A stretch of 64,000 nt of DNA. Source: Pseudoalteromonas aliena SW19. Its GTDB lineage: Bacteria > Pseudomonadota > Gammaproteobacteria > Enterobacterales > Alteromonadaceae. Positions 1 to 7,680 of the stretch are shown here, in pieces (the stretch's first letter is position 1; each line of letters begins with the position of its first letter). The position numbers and the translations under genes are program-made. The notes under the pieces are model-generated. The model saw only the letters and a list, made by a program, of their open reading frames with translations. It was not told where the DNA came from and made no database searches. Location: NCBI RefSeq assembly GCF_014905615.1, contig NZ_AQGU01000023.1, forward strand, positions 1-64,000, written 5' to 3'.

Positions 1-135
1 AACGACTTAAAAAATATTATCAGATATTTTCCAAATTCAAGAGGTGACTCTTAGCGCGTAGCGTTAAAGTTGAGGCACCTTGCGCAAAGAAAATGGTAGC
101 ACTACGTGCTTGTCATTACTTCTTTGCACCATATT
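1..135 (+). other. Spacer upstream of 5S rRNA (23S-5S spacer)
   Basis: This stretch lies directly before the 5S gene, on the same strand, where the 23S-5S spacer of an rRNA operon is expected. I see no recognisable 23S 3' end in it, so the 23S gene probably ends to the left of the window. No open reading frame or clear promoter is apparent. The assignment rests on position only. Confidence 0.5.
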
Positions 136-252
136 TGCTTGGTGACAATAGCGTTTTGGACCCACCTGACTCCATGCCGAACTCAGTAGTGAAACGAAAC
201 AGCGCCGATGATAGTGTAGCATTTGCTATGTGAAAGTAGGACATTACCAGGC
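136..252 (+). rRNA. rrf: 5S ribosomal RNA
   Basis: This is a full-length 5S rRNA of about 117 nt. The 5' end (TGCTTGGTGACAATAGCG) pairs with the 3' end (GGACATTACCAGGC) to form helix I, and the conserved internal segment CCATGCCGAACTCAGTAGTG (loop B and helix III region) is intact. The sequence type is that of Alteromonadales 5S RNAs. It is followed within 15 bp by an intrinsic terminator, so it is the last full gene of an rRNA operon entering from the left. The exact ends are estimated from the pairing. Confidence 0.93.
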
Positions 253-265
253 TTCAAATTAAAGA

Positions 266-295
266 AACCCGTTACAGCAATGTGACGGGTTTTTT
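266..295 (+). terminator. rRNA operon terminator
   Basis: A 7-bp perfect stem (AACCCGT at 266-272, ACGGGTT at 285-291) is followed by a run of six T residues. It lies directly behind the 5S gene and should end the rRNA transcript, although a second partial 5S copy lies beyond it. Confidence 0.85.
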
Positions 296-324
296 GCTAT
301 CTGGGATTTAATAAATAGCCAAGA

Positions 325-423
325 GCCCATGCTGAACTCAGTAGTGAAACAAAACAGCTCGAAGGCGAGCCCTAGCCAACGATAGTGTAGCATTTGCTAT
401 GTGAAAGTAGGACATTACCAGGC
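325..423 (+). pseudogene. Truncated 5S rRNA copy with an internal hairpin insertion
   Basis: The segment repeats the 5S gene from the CCATGC region to the 3' end. The last 51 bp (381-431) are identical to 210-260, including bases beyond the 3' end of the mature RNA. The first third of 5S is missing, so helix I cannot form. About 19 extra bases lie in the middle and contain a perfect small hairpin (GCTCG at 357-361, CGAGC at 366-370). I read this as a non-functional remnant of a tandem 5S gene. A functional variant is unlikely without the 5' strand. Confidence 0.75.
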
Positions 424-695
424 TTCAAATTGTAAAAAGTGAAATGCGTGCAATTAACATACACTCACTCAGCGCCGAACACGTAAGTTGAGCGAGGATA
501 TTAAAAGCACTCCACGTACCTCTATAAAGCTTTTGCTTCGATTCGAACCTCACGATATAGCTCAATATTTTTACTAAATTACACTTTGATTTCATAACCA
601 TTCGTTTCTTCTCATTTTGTTGCAATTTCATTGTTGGTTTAATAAGTGACCTGTGTAAAACTACCTGAGTTAATTTAGTAAATCAGGTGACATGA

Positions 696-1628
696 ATGTC
701 GAATATTAAAGCTTGGAAACTTATGAGCCTGTTTTGTTTGTTCGCAGTGCTTATGGGTTGTCAATCCAAAGAAGAGCAGCTGCAACAAACAATTCAAGAG
801 TCTATTAAAAAGGTAGATACGGAGCTGTCTCAGCTTGGTACTGCCCTCGATAATGGAAGTGTACGCAATGCTGTGTTACTTAAAGAGTATGGCGAGCTTC
901 TTAAAAAACAACAGCCAGAGCTTACAAAAGTTGTTGATGTAATTACCCTTGATGCAACCCGCCAAGGTGCACTTTATAGTGGCTTAACGCAGCGACTTAA
1001 AGATATTAAAGGAACTTACTTAATTCCTCCTTACGAAGATACGTTACATAGCATTGATTTGTTGCGTGATGCATCTAAACCTACGCTATTTTCTGATGCG
1101 TTAACCGATCCTATTAATATGCTCGCTGATATGTCGAAAGGCACCTTAGCGCGTGTAGGCGCAATTAGTAAGCAAGCTGAAGGTGAGGGTGTTGGTAACC
1201 AAATGGTAGGTAACCCTAACTATGGTAACTGGCAATCAAATAGCAATGGTATTAGCTTTTGGCAATGGTACGGAATGTACCGTATTTTAGGTGATGTATT
1301 TGACCGTGTTGAATATGGAAGCTGGAGTAAGCGCCGAAAGTATAGCTATTACAATGACTATGGCCGTTCGCGTTATTCAAGCCCTAAACAAATTAAAACC
1401 CAAAGCGCACTAGAAACACGCACGCGCCAAACATACCAACGCCAAGGTAAGCAGTTTACAAGCCCTTATGCGAGTAAAAAAACAGGAGCATCAGGTTTAA
1501 GCCGTAGTAGTTATACGCCAGCAAAAAGTCGCAGTAGTTATTCTCGTTCGAGCAGTTATAGCAATAGCTCAGGATCGGTGCGTGATAGCGGTAGCAGAAC
1601 CTCTCGTGGCGTGAGCCGTGGTAAGTAA
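696..1628 (+). CDS. Lipoprotein of the DUF350/PspA locus, Ser/Arg-rich C-terminus
   Basis: The 310-residue product starts with a lipoprotein signal: a hydrophobic stretch at about residues 8-20 ending in the lipobox LMGC with Cys22. An AGGTGA ribosome-binding site lies 5 nt before the ATG. The mature part has a helical, charged N-terminal half and a C-terminal tail (about 230-310) very rich in Ser, Arg and Tyr, which looks disordered. I recognise no enzymatic motif. The gene is the first of a run of same-strand genes: the DUF350 protein starts 25 bp downstream. Its role is unknown. By location it is probably an envelope partner of that locus. Confidence 0.8.
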   Translation: MSNIKAWKLMSLFCLFAVLMGCQSKEEQLQQTIQESIKKVDTELSQLGTALDNGSVRNAVLLKEYGELLKKQQPELTKVVDVITLDATRQGALYSGLTQRLKDIKGTYLIPPYEDTLHSIDLLRDASKPTLFSDALTDPINMLADMSKGTLARVGAISKQAEGEGVGNQMVGNPNYGNWQSNSNGISFWQWYGMYRILGDVFDRVEYGSWSKRRKYSYYNDYGRSRYSSPKQIKTQSALETRTRQTYQRQGKQFTSPYASKKTGASGLSRSSYTPAKSRSSYSRSSSYSNSSGSVRDSGSRTSRGVSRGK

Positions 1629-1653
1629 AAGAATAAAGTGGAGTTAGAATAAT

Positions 1654-2553
1654 ATGTATGAATTTAATGGAATAACTATGTGGTCACTGCAAGCGCTAGC
1701 GATTGATTTTGCAATTATTGTTTTATTGTTTGTAAGCCTTAAATATATAAAAGGCTGGGTTTCAAACTTACATGCAAATGATGAAATAACAGAGCGTGAT
1801 AACTTTGCTTTTGGTATTAGTTTTGCCGCTGGCTTAGTGGCACTGGCGATTGTATTAACAGGTGTAAGTAGTGGTGCTTTTGCTGCAACACTGCAACAAG
1901 AAGCACTGCAAATGTTAGCTTACGGCGCATTAGCAATTGTACTTATTAAGTTGGGTCACTTCTTTCAAGATAAAGTAGCACTTCGTAAAGTAAGCCTGCA
2001 CGACGAAATCGTTAAAGGTAACGTTACAGCTTCAATAATTGATTTTGGTCATGTTGTTAGCGTTGCTATCGTTATTCGCTCAGCTCTTTTATGGGTGGCT
2101 ACTGACGGCTGGCATGGTCTTCCAATTGTAATTGCCGCCTTTATTATAGGTAGCGTTGTATTACTACTTGTTAGCCAGTATCGAGTACAGTTATTTAAGC
2201 GTACAAATAAAAGTGGCGACTGCCTACAACAAGCAATTGTAGATGGTAACTTAGCTGTAGGTATTCGTTACGCTGGATTTTTAGTAGGTAGTGCATTAGC
2301 TATTACTGCTGCAACAGGTGTTGCGCCATACGCTGCGGATAACATTAATGCGAGTTTACTATACTGGGCTATTAGCGCTGTTGTGAGCCTTGTCGCATTT
2401 ATTATTTTGCACTTAGTGACAATTAAAATAATTTTATCTGGTTGCGATATTTCAGATGAAGTTAATCGTCAAAAAAATGTAGGTGTAGCTACTATTTCTG
2501 CAGCAGTATCATTTGCTGTAGGTATCACTATGGCAACCTTACTAGGCGCATAA
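1654..2553 (+). CDS. DUF350 family membrane protein (YjfL-like, duplicated)
   Basis: The 299-residue product is an integral membrane protein with about eight hydrophobic segments, arranged as two similar halves of four segments each, as expected for tandem DUF350 domains. Each half has a charged loop after its first pair of helices. E. coli YjfL carries a single DUF350 unit and sits in a cluster with PspA-, DUF2170- and DUF2491-family genes, the same company seen here. The biochemical function is not established. The downstream spermidine-synthase-like gene starts 3 bp after the stop, so the two are probably translated together. Confidence 0.85.
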   Translation: MYEFNGITMWSLQALAIDFAIIVLLFVSLKYIKGWVSNLHANDEITERDNFAFGISFAAGLVALAIVLTGVSSGAFAATLQQEALQMLAYGALAIVLIKLGHFFQDKVALRKVSLHDEIVKGNVTASIIDFGHVVSVAIVIRSALLWVATDGWHGLPIVIAAFIIGSVVLLLVSQYRVQLFKRTNKSGDCLQQAIVDGNLAVGIRYAGFLVGSALAITAATGVAPYAADNINASLLYWAISAVVSLVAFIILHLVTIKIILSGCDISDEVNRQKNVGVATISAAVSFAVGITMATLLGA

Positions 2554-2556
2554 TCA

Positions 2557-4278
2557 GTGTCATCAACCACAACTAGCCCAAGTAAGTCTCGCTTACTTGG
2601 GCACGATATATTACTTATTACTGTTATGGCTGTGCTTGCTGGGTGCGGCCTTATTTATGAATACTTACTATCTCATTATGCTGGCCGTGTACTTGGCTCA
2701 GTAGAGAGTGCTATTTACGCCATGATTGGTACTATGATTGTAGCAATGGGCTTAGGCGCTTTTTTAGCGCGTTGGTTTAAAGACGCATTTACTGCTTTTG
2801 CTTGGCTAGAAAGCATTATAGCTCTGATTGGCATGGGCTGCATTTTAGCGATAGCGAGTGTAATAGCAGTTAGTTATTCTCTTCCTCATTTGTTTTCGAG
2901 TATTTTTAATTTACCCCCTGATGTTGTACTTAATGGTTACATATTTCAAAAACTTCAAGAGTGGTCACGTTTTCTACCCTATGTTTTTGGTTTAATACTG
3001 GGCTTATTTATTGGTATGGAAATACCACTTATAGCGCGTATTCGTCAGCATGTTTATGGTCGGTTTTTAGAAAACAACGCGGGGACTATTTATGGTGCCG
3101 ATTATATTGGCGCTGGTATTGGTGCCGCCATTTGGGTAAGCATCATGCTCTCAATGCCTATAATGCAGGCTGCAGCGTGGACAGCGTTATTTAACATCAT
3201 AGCAGGGCTCGCATTTTTATGGCGTTACCATACCCATGTACGCTTTGCTAAGGCGCTCTTAGTTTGCCATATAGCATTGTTGGCACTCTTTGGTTTTATT
3301 TTGGTATTTGGCAGTGGTTGGATGAACAATCTAAGCAATGTTTTATATAAAGATAAAGTAATTTACTCACAGGCAACTAAGTATCAGCACGTTGTTTTAA
3401 CTGAGAGATTAAGCAAAAACCAACCTCAGCCAATCACCGATTTATATTTAAATGGGCGTTTGCAGTTCTCAAGTATTGATGAGCAAATATATCATTCAAT
3501 GCTGGTTTACCCTGCAATGCTTGCCTCTAACAGACATGACCGTGTATTAATAATTGGTGGTGGTGATGGGCTTGCGCTTAGGGATGTTTTAAAATGGCCA
3601 GTGAGTGAAGTAACGCTAATAGATTTAGATGCGCAACTACTCAATTTATTCGGTCATAAAGACGGTGACTTTACGCCGCCAGAGCACATCAATAAGCGAT
3701 TGCTACAGCTAAACAATAAATCGATGCATGACTCGCGAGCCAACATAATTGTAGGTGATGCATTTTTAGAAGTTGAAAAGTTACTTGATCAATCTCAGCA
3801 ATTTGACACTATCTTAATTGATTTACCCGATCCTAATCATCCTGATCTAAATAAAATGTACAGTGACTATTTTTATAATCATGTACGGCAGTTATTAGCA
3901 CCCGATGGTGCAATGGCGGTTCAATCGACTTCACCTTACCATGCTAAAAAAGCATTTTTAAGTATAGGTAAAACGGTCAAAGCCGCAGGGTTTGGCTATG
4001 TTGAACAATATCAGCAAAACATCCCTTCGTTTGGTCAGTGGGGCTGGACTATAGCCACTAAAATGGGTCAGTCGGCTAGTGGTCGAATTAATGATGTAGC
4101 TGTTATGCCAGTGCCATCAAGGTGGATCAGTAAAGAGTATTTATTAGCAAGTTTTGTATTTCCCAACCATTACTTTGAACAAGTTAAAAGTGTTGAGGTC
4201 AATAGGTTAGGCTCTGGTCAATTATATGATTATTACCGAACTGCATGGCAAATAGAAAGCGAATTGTATAAAAATTAA
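2557..4278 (+). CDS. Membrane-bound spermidine/spermine synthase-like protein
   Basis: This 573-residue protein starts at a GTG 3 bp after the DUF350 stop codon. Residues 1 to about 250 form seven or so membrane helices, of the type found in transmembrane polyamine synthase homologues. The C-terminal half is a spermidine-synthase-like Rossmann domain with the nucleotide-binding motif GGGDG (residues 334-338), an acidic strand end (LIDLD) and a DLPDP motif matching the catalytic-loop Asp of aminopropyltransferases. The expected reaction is aminopropyl transfer from decarboxylated S-adenosylmethionine to an amine, but the acceptor is unknown. A methyltransferase role cannot be excluded. It lies with DUF350, DUF2170 and PspA genes, suggesting action at the membrane. 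Confidence 0.85.
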   Translation: MSSTTTSPSKSRLLGHDILLITVMAVLAGCGLIYEYLLSHYAGRVLGSVESAIYAMIGTMIVAMGLGAFLARWFKDAFTAFAWLESIIALIGMGCILAIASVIAVSYSLPHLFSSIFNLPPDVVLNGYIFQKLQEWSRFLPYVFGLILGLFIGMEIPLIARIRQHVYGRFLENNAGTIYGADYIGAGIGAAIWVSIMLSMPIMQAAAWTALFNIIAGLAFLWRYHTHVRFAKALLVCHIALLALFGFILVFGSGWMNNLSNVLYKDKVIYSQATKYQHVVLTERLSKNQPQPITDLYLNGRLQFSSIDEQIYHSMLVYPAMLASNRHDRVLIIGGGDGLALRDVLKWPVSEVTLIDLDAQLLNLFGHKDGDFTPPEHINKRLLQLNNKSMHDSRANIIVGDAFLEVEKLLDQSQQFDTILIDLPDPNHPDLNKMYSDYFYNHVRQLLAPDGAMAVQSTSPYHAKKAFLSIGKTVKAAGFGYVEQYQQNIPSFGQWGWTIATKMGQSASGRINDVAVMPVPSRWISKEYLLASFVFPNHYFEQVKSVEVNRLGSGQLYDYYRTAWQIESELYKN

Positions 4279-4289
4279 AAAACAAGGTT

Positions 4290-4336
4290 GACATAATATG
4301 TCGGCCGTGAGAATCTTAACTCAGACATAATATGTC
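4290..4336. promoter_or_regulatory. Twin 13-bp palindromes upstream of the DUF2170-pspA genes
   Basis: The perfect palindrome GACATAATATGTC occurs twice, at 4290-4302 and 4324-4336, 34 bp apart, in the 78-bp gap between the synthase-like gene and the DUF2170 gene. The first copy overlaps a TTGACA hexamer (4288-4293) that could be a -35 element. Two identical dyads about three helical turns apart are what a dimeric repressor or activator would bind. The regulator is not known. Confidence 0.6.
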
Positions 4337-4356
4337 AAACGACAAAAGGCAGAGAC

Positions 4357-4770
4357 ATGGAATTAAATGAACTTTCAATAAAATTAGCTTCTTTTGAAAC
4401 TGAAGGTGCTAACTTTGAGTCTTTCTTGATTGCCAACCCTGGCGAGCAAGATGTTTTACAAGTCATTGTTGATGGAAATGATGAACTTCCAATTTTTGTT
4501 ACACAAACACAAGAGCAGCTTTTATGTATTAGCTACTTGTTTGACGAAGATGAAGTTAAAAGTGAATTACGCAACGAGCTAAACGAAACATTACTACGTT
4601 TAAACGTGCCAATTCCACTGAGTGCATTTGCTAAAATCGATAACAAATACGCGATTTTTGGTGCACTGTCGGTAAATTCATCATTAGATGACGTTACCCA
4701 CGAACTAGTGACATTAGCCGATAACGCTATCGATGCACTAGAAGCCGTGACCTTGTATTTAAACGATTAA
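4357..4770 (+). CDS. DUF2170 family protein (YjfI-like)
   Basis: The 137-residue acidic soluble protein matches the DUF2170 family in length and in its pattern of alternating hydrophobic strands and acidic stretches (for example the LFDEDEVKSELRNEL segment). It has no signal peptide or membrane segment. E. coli YjfI belongs to this family and is encoded next to the PspA homologue YjfJ. Here the PspA gene also follows, 24 bp downstream. The function is unknown. The genetic linkage suggests a cytoplasmic adaptor or regulator of the PspA-like protein. It is probably the first gene of a sub-operon driven from the palindromic promoter region upstream. Confidence 0.8.
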   Translation: MELNELSIKLASFETEGANFESFLIANPGEQDVLQVIVDGNDELPIFVTQTQEQLLCISYLFDEDEVKSELRNELNETLLRLNVPIPLSAFAKIDNKYAIFGALSVNSSLDDVTHELVTLADNAIDALEAVTLYLND

Positions 4771-4794
4771 TAGCTAGTTAGTGGAGTTAAGATT

Positions 4795-5487
4795 ATGAGT
4801 ATTTTAAAAAAATTATTTACAGCAGTACGTGGCGGCGCTCGTGAAGCAGGCGAAGCAATTGTCGATGCAAATGGCATTCGTATTTTTGAGCAAGAAATTG
4901 CAGACGCGCAAAATGCGCTTCATCGTGCTAAAAAAAGCCTTACTGAAGTAATGGCTAAAGAAATGCAAACTAAGCGTAAAATTAGCGCTGTAGATGCATC
5001 GATCGCTGAACATGAAGCGTATGCAGGCCAAGCGCTTGAAAAGGGCAACGAAGCGTTAGCATTAGAAATTGCAGAAAAAATTGGTGACTTTGAAGCTGAA
5101 AAAGCTGAAAACGAGCAAGTGTTATCTGGCTTTAGCAACCATATCGTTGCGCTTAAGCAGCAAGTTAAAGATGCTGAAAAATCGATTAAAGAGAATCAGC
5201 GTCAGCTTACAATGGTTAAAACCACTGAAAGCGTACAGCAAGCAACAATGGCTGTTAACAGCACGCTTAATACAAACAGCTCGTCTATGACATCGGCTCG
5301 TCAATCGCTTGAACGCATTAAGCAGCGCCAACAAGATCGAAATGACCAGCTTGGTGCTGCAAAGCAACTTGAGTCAGACGTAAATGGCGATGACTTAAAA
5401 GCAAAAATGGCTGAAGCAGGCATTGGCGACACAAGTCCAAAAAGTGCTGATATTTTAGCTCGCATCAAAGCTAAGCAAAATAGCTAA
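4795..5487 (+). CDS. PspA/IM30 family protein (YjfJ-like)
   Basis: The 230-residue protein is almost entirely predicted coiled coil, as in PspA/IM30/Vipp1 (ESCRT-III-like membrane-remodelling proteins). The N-terminus (MSILKKLFTAVRGG) is a short amphipathic helix suited to membrane binding. It is followed by an Ala/Glu/Lys-rich helical hairpin (about residues 25-145) and a Ser/Thr/Asn-rich linker before the last helix. The length is close to the family norm of about 220-230. Classical PspA partners (PspB, PspC, PspF) are absent. Instead it is flanked by DUF2170 and DUF2491 genes as in E. coli yjfIJK, so it is probably the YjfJ-type paralogue rather than the stress-induced PspA. Confidence 0.88.
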   Translation: MSILKKLFTAVRGGAREAGEAIVDANGIRIFEQEIADAQNALHRAKKSLTEVMAKEMQTKRKISAVDASIAEHEAYAGQALEKGNEALALEIAEKIGDFEAEKAENEQVLSGFSNHIVALKQQVKDAEKSIKENQRQLTMVKTTESVQQATMAVNSTLNTNSSSMTSARQSLERIKQRQQDRNDQLGAAKQLESDVNGDDLKAKMAEAGIGDTSPKSADILARIKAKQNS

Positions 5488-5510
5488 CCATTACGTTTAT
5501 ATTTTAAAAA

Positions 5511-5540
5511 GGTAACCGAGTTTTGCTCAGTTACCTTTTT
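5511..5540 (+). terminator. Hairpin terminator between pspA-like and DUF2491 genes
   Basis: GGTAAC (5511-5516) pairs with GTTACC (5529-5534), with an inner GAG/CTC helix separated by a C-A mismatch, and five or more T residues follow. It lies inside the apparent operon and should reduce rather than abolish transcription of the DUF2491 gene. The downstream start codon at 5562 is clear of the hairpin. Confidence 0.75.
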
Positions 5541-5561
5541 TGCTTAGAGGGCAGCCTTCCT

Positions 5562-6200
5562 ATGTTTAATTTTTTCAAATCTAAAAAAGAGCCAGAACGT
5601 CAGCTTAATCATCCGAGCGATCTTAAAAAAGGCGACATGTTTAGCGTTATCGATTCATTTGCTTATCCTGCATGGTTAAAAGGTGAAACGTTACGTGTTA
5701 CTGGTATTCAGACTTACCAATATCAGCACAGTAGCGATACTGAATTTGTACTTGAGACAAACAGTGGACAAGTAGTATTTTTACAAATTGAGCAAGATGA
5801 TGGTGAAGAGTGGGCTAACTTTTCTATTAAAATTCAGCGAAACGAAGTTGAAGAAATATTTAGTCTTGATGAGTTTGCGCGTATTTTTGATGAAGAGTCG
5901 TTAACCCACATTACAGTGCAAAATACACCAGAGCGCTTTATGCAGTTTTTAGCTAAAAGCTATCAACAAAGCGAGTCGCCTTATGTGTGTTATTTCCATA
6001 ATAAAGATTACCGCAACCAAGCATTACCTCGCTATGAGCAAGAAGGTGGTGAGCCATGTGAAATGATTTGCTTAGCGTCAGATAACGAAGGTTTTGGTTT
6101 AAATATCGAGATTTGGGATGGCGGCGAAACCGAAGTATCGCTAACGCTAACGCGTCCAATGTCAGACATTGTAGACTTGTTTCCCGGAGATGCTAAGTGA
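5562..6200 (+). CDS. DUF2491 family protein (YjfK-like)
   Basis: The chosen start is the ATG at 5562, giving 212 residues. An upstream TTG in the same frame would place coding sequence inside the terminator hairpin. The start MFNFFKSKK is followed by a beta-rich acidic protein matching DUF2491 (E. coli YjfK, about 219 residues), with conserved-looking segments LKKGDMFSVID and DGEEWANFSI. It has no signal peptide or membrane helix. The next gene overlaps its stop by 4 bp (GTGA). The function is unknown. Its constant linkage to PspA-type YjfJ and DUF350 YjfL suggests one functional unit. Confidence 0.82.
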   Translation: MFNFFKSKKEPERQLNHPSDLKKGDMFSVIDSFAYPAWLKGETLRVTGIQTYQYQHSSDTEFVLETNSGQVVFLQIEQDDGEEWANFSIKIQRNEVEEIFSLDEFARIFDEESLTHITVQNTPERFMQFLAKSYQQSESPYVCYFHNKDYRNQALPRYEQEGGEPCEMICLASDNEGFGLNIEIWDGGETEVSLTLTRPMSDIVDLFPGDAK

Positions 6201-6517
6201 GTGATGCTAAAGACAAGTGGTTACGTCAGGAACAAGCTGTGCGTGCCACGCAAATGGCATTTGATCTAAGCAGCGAAGTTCAAAAGCTGATAAAAAAGCA
6301 GGCAATTGATCAAGAACTCACGCCGTCAGATATGATCCGTAAAATACTTGGCTTAGATGTAAAGTCTAAAAAAACGCGCCAACGTTTATCGTTTAATCTA
6401 AATGATGATGAAATAGCGCAACTGGCGAGCCGCTTTGAAGTACAAAGTGATGATAAGCGAGCCGTAAAGCAACAAGTAGCTGACTTACTAATTGCTCACA
6501 CTAAAAAAACTAAGTAG
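6197..6517 (+). CDS. Small hypothetical protein coupled to DUF2491
   Basis: The 106-residue basic protein starts at a GTG overlapping the DUF2491 stop codon by 4 bp, indicating translational coupling. It has two similar helical units, one with QAIDQELTPSDMIRKILGL (about residues 35-55) and one with NDDEIAQLASRFEVQSDDK (about 72-92). Each resembles a ribbon-helix-helix-like arrangement, with a short strand (MAFDLSSE, LSFNLNDD) before two helices. This raises the possibility of a DNA-binding or assembly role, which is inference only. I do not recognise a named family. Confidence 0.7.
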   Translation: MSDAKDKWLRQEQAVRATQMAFDLSSEVQKLIKKQAIDQELTPSDMIRKILGLDVKSKKTRQRLSFNLNDDEIAQLASRFEVQSDDKRAVKQQVADLLIAHTKKTK

Positions 6518-6532
6518 CTGCACTAGATTATT

Positions 6533-6718
6533 ATGAATATAATTTTAATTGCCTACTTAATTATTTTTGCGCTGTTTGGTACTGCGGCGAGTTATTTTGC
6601 GCGTTACATTTATGCGTACTGGGTGCTAAAAACAATGCCTATGAAGTACATTATAAAAGCGGGTATTTGTGTGGTTATGGTGATTGTAATCTCAGCGTTA
6701 ATTCCGTATTTAAGTTAA
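6533..6718 (+). CDS. Small two-helix membrane protein
   Basis: The 61-residue product has two hydrophobic segments (about residues 2-24 and 41-59) joined by a short loop with Tyr, Lys and Arg. It starts 15 bp after the preceding stop and is the last gene of the DUF350/PspA locus. It has no recognised family. Its stop lies inside a long inverted repeat that probably ends the transcript. It could be a membrane anchor for the soluble proteins of the locus. Confidence 0.65.
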   Translation: MNIILIAYLIIFALFGTAASYFARYIYAYWVLKTMPMKYIIKAGICVVMVIVISALIPYLS

Positions 6719-6728
6719 CGCTGAGATT
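6688..6728. terminator. 14-bp inverted repeat between convergent genes
   Basis: AATCTCAGCGTTAA (6688-6701) is perfectly repeated in inverted orientation at 6715-6728, with a 13-nt loop. It covers the end of the small membrane protein gene and lies between convergent genes. There is no T-run, so it may act as a bidirectional transcript end or RNA-stabilising structure. Confidence 0.6.
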
Positions 6729-6745
6729 AAGTTATATGTAGTTTA

Positions 6746-7168
6746 TTATTTTATATCAAACGATTGGCATTGCTGATTAATACACAGCGATTGTACTTGA
6801 AGTACAGGTAAGCAATCAGTTAAACCCTTTTCTTTGTTTTGTGTTTCTTCTTGCTGTGTTATTTGAGCCGCAATATTTTCAGCTTTTTCTTGTAAAGTAT
6901 TAAGTGTTGAGTAAACAACATATTTACTTGGCCCGCCGCATGCTCTAGCACCCACTTCAAGCACTTTACACTGAAAACTAGCCGTACAACTGTTGTTTAT
7001 AATACTGTTTAGTTCGCTATTTAAGCCCGCTAGATCTTGCTTTTGAACACTGCTTGATGGTGTAGTACTAACGCAGCCGCTCAGCAATAGCATGCTACTA
7101 GCAATACTCAAAATTGATAGATTAGCTGGCGATGGCAAACAACTCATAATGATATCCTTAAAATACAC
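6746..7168 (-). CDS. Putative lipoprotein with C-rich CGGPS motif (paralogue 1)
   Basis: The product of up to 140 residues has a lipobox (LLSGC) after a hydrophobic stretch. An internal Met at residue 8 (MSCLPSPANLS) may be the real start. The mature part contains six further cysteines arranged as in the gene just upstream, around the shared block VGxRACGGPSxxxVYS, with a long helical segment before the last Cys-rich part. The even number of cysteines suggests disulfides outside the cytoplasm. It overlaps the upstream paralogue by 11 bp. The function is unknown. Confidence 0.75.
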   Translation of the reverse strand: MYFKDIIMSCLPSPANLSILSIASSMLLLSGCVSTTPSSSVQKQDLAGLNSELNSIINNSCTASFQCKVLEVGARACGGPSKYVVYSTLNTLQEKAENIAAQITQQEETQNKEKGLTDCLPVLQVQSLCINQQCQSFDIK

Positions 7169-7670
7169 TTACCGCTGAGCCTTCAAGCTTAACACATTTA
7201 TTTTCAACACACTGCGTACTAGGTGTGGTTAAATGTTGGCAAATGCTCATCATACCTTTTTGTGCATTATAGCTACTCTCAAGCTTAGTAATCTTTTCGC
7301 TAAGTGCTGTTACTTGTTTTTCAGATGCCGTTTTTACTGAGTAGACAGCAAAGCTACTAGGTCCACCGCATGCACGACTACCGACTGGGCTGACTCTACA
7401 CTCCATGCTTGTATCACACTGCTTATCTGTAATTAGTGTATTTAACTCGGCTTTAGCCATTTTTATATCATCGATTGATATGTCTTTTAAATCAGCTGTG
7501 GGCAGTTTTTCAGCAACATTACTTTTTGTATTTTCTTGTAATTTTTGCACAGCAGGCATTGATGATTCAGTTTCTGGAGTCACTTTTGTTTGTTCTGTAT
7601 CAGTAGGGGCTTTATCTAAGCACGCTGTTAAACAAAGTGGTAAAAGTATAGCTAACAATGAAGTACGCAT
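7158..7670 (-). CDS. Putative lipoprotein with C-rich CGGPS motif (paralogue 2)
   Basis: The chosen ATG at 7670 gives a standard lipoprotein signal (MRTSLLAILLPLCLTAC) preceded by an AAGG ribosome-binding site. A longer frame reaches a GTG at 7715, but it would run through a 27-bp palindrome and add a non-signal-like extension. The mature protein begins with a Thr/Glu-rich linker and ends in a domain with six Cys containing SRACGGPSSFAVYS, shared with the downstream gene. The two arose by tandem duplication and overlap by 11 bp. The function is unknown, probably periplasmic and disulfide-bonded. Confidence 0.72.
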   Translation of the reverse strand: MRTSLLAILLPLCLTACLDKAPTDTEQTKVTPETESSMPAVQKLQENTKSNVAEKLPTADLKDISIDDIKMAKAELNTLITDKQCDTSMECRVSPVGSRACGGPSSFAVYSVKTASEKQVTALSEKITKLESSYNAQKGMMSICQHLTTPSTQCVENKCVKLEGSAVSVF

Positions 7671-7680
7671 TACAAACCTT

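Noticed and set aside
425..631. A 68-codon minus-strand frame next to the truncated 5S copy
   Set aside because: No ribosome-binding site, overlaps the end of the 5S remnant, and has the composition of random AT-rich sequence.
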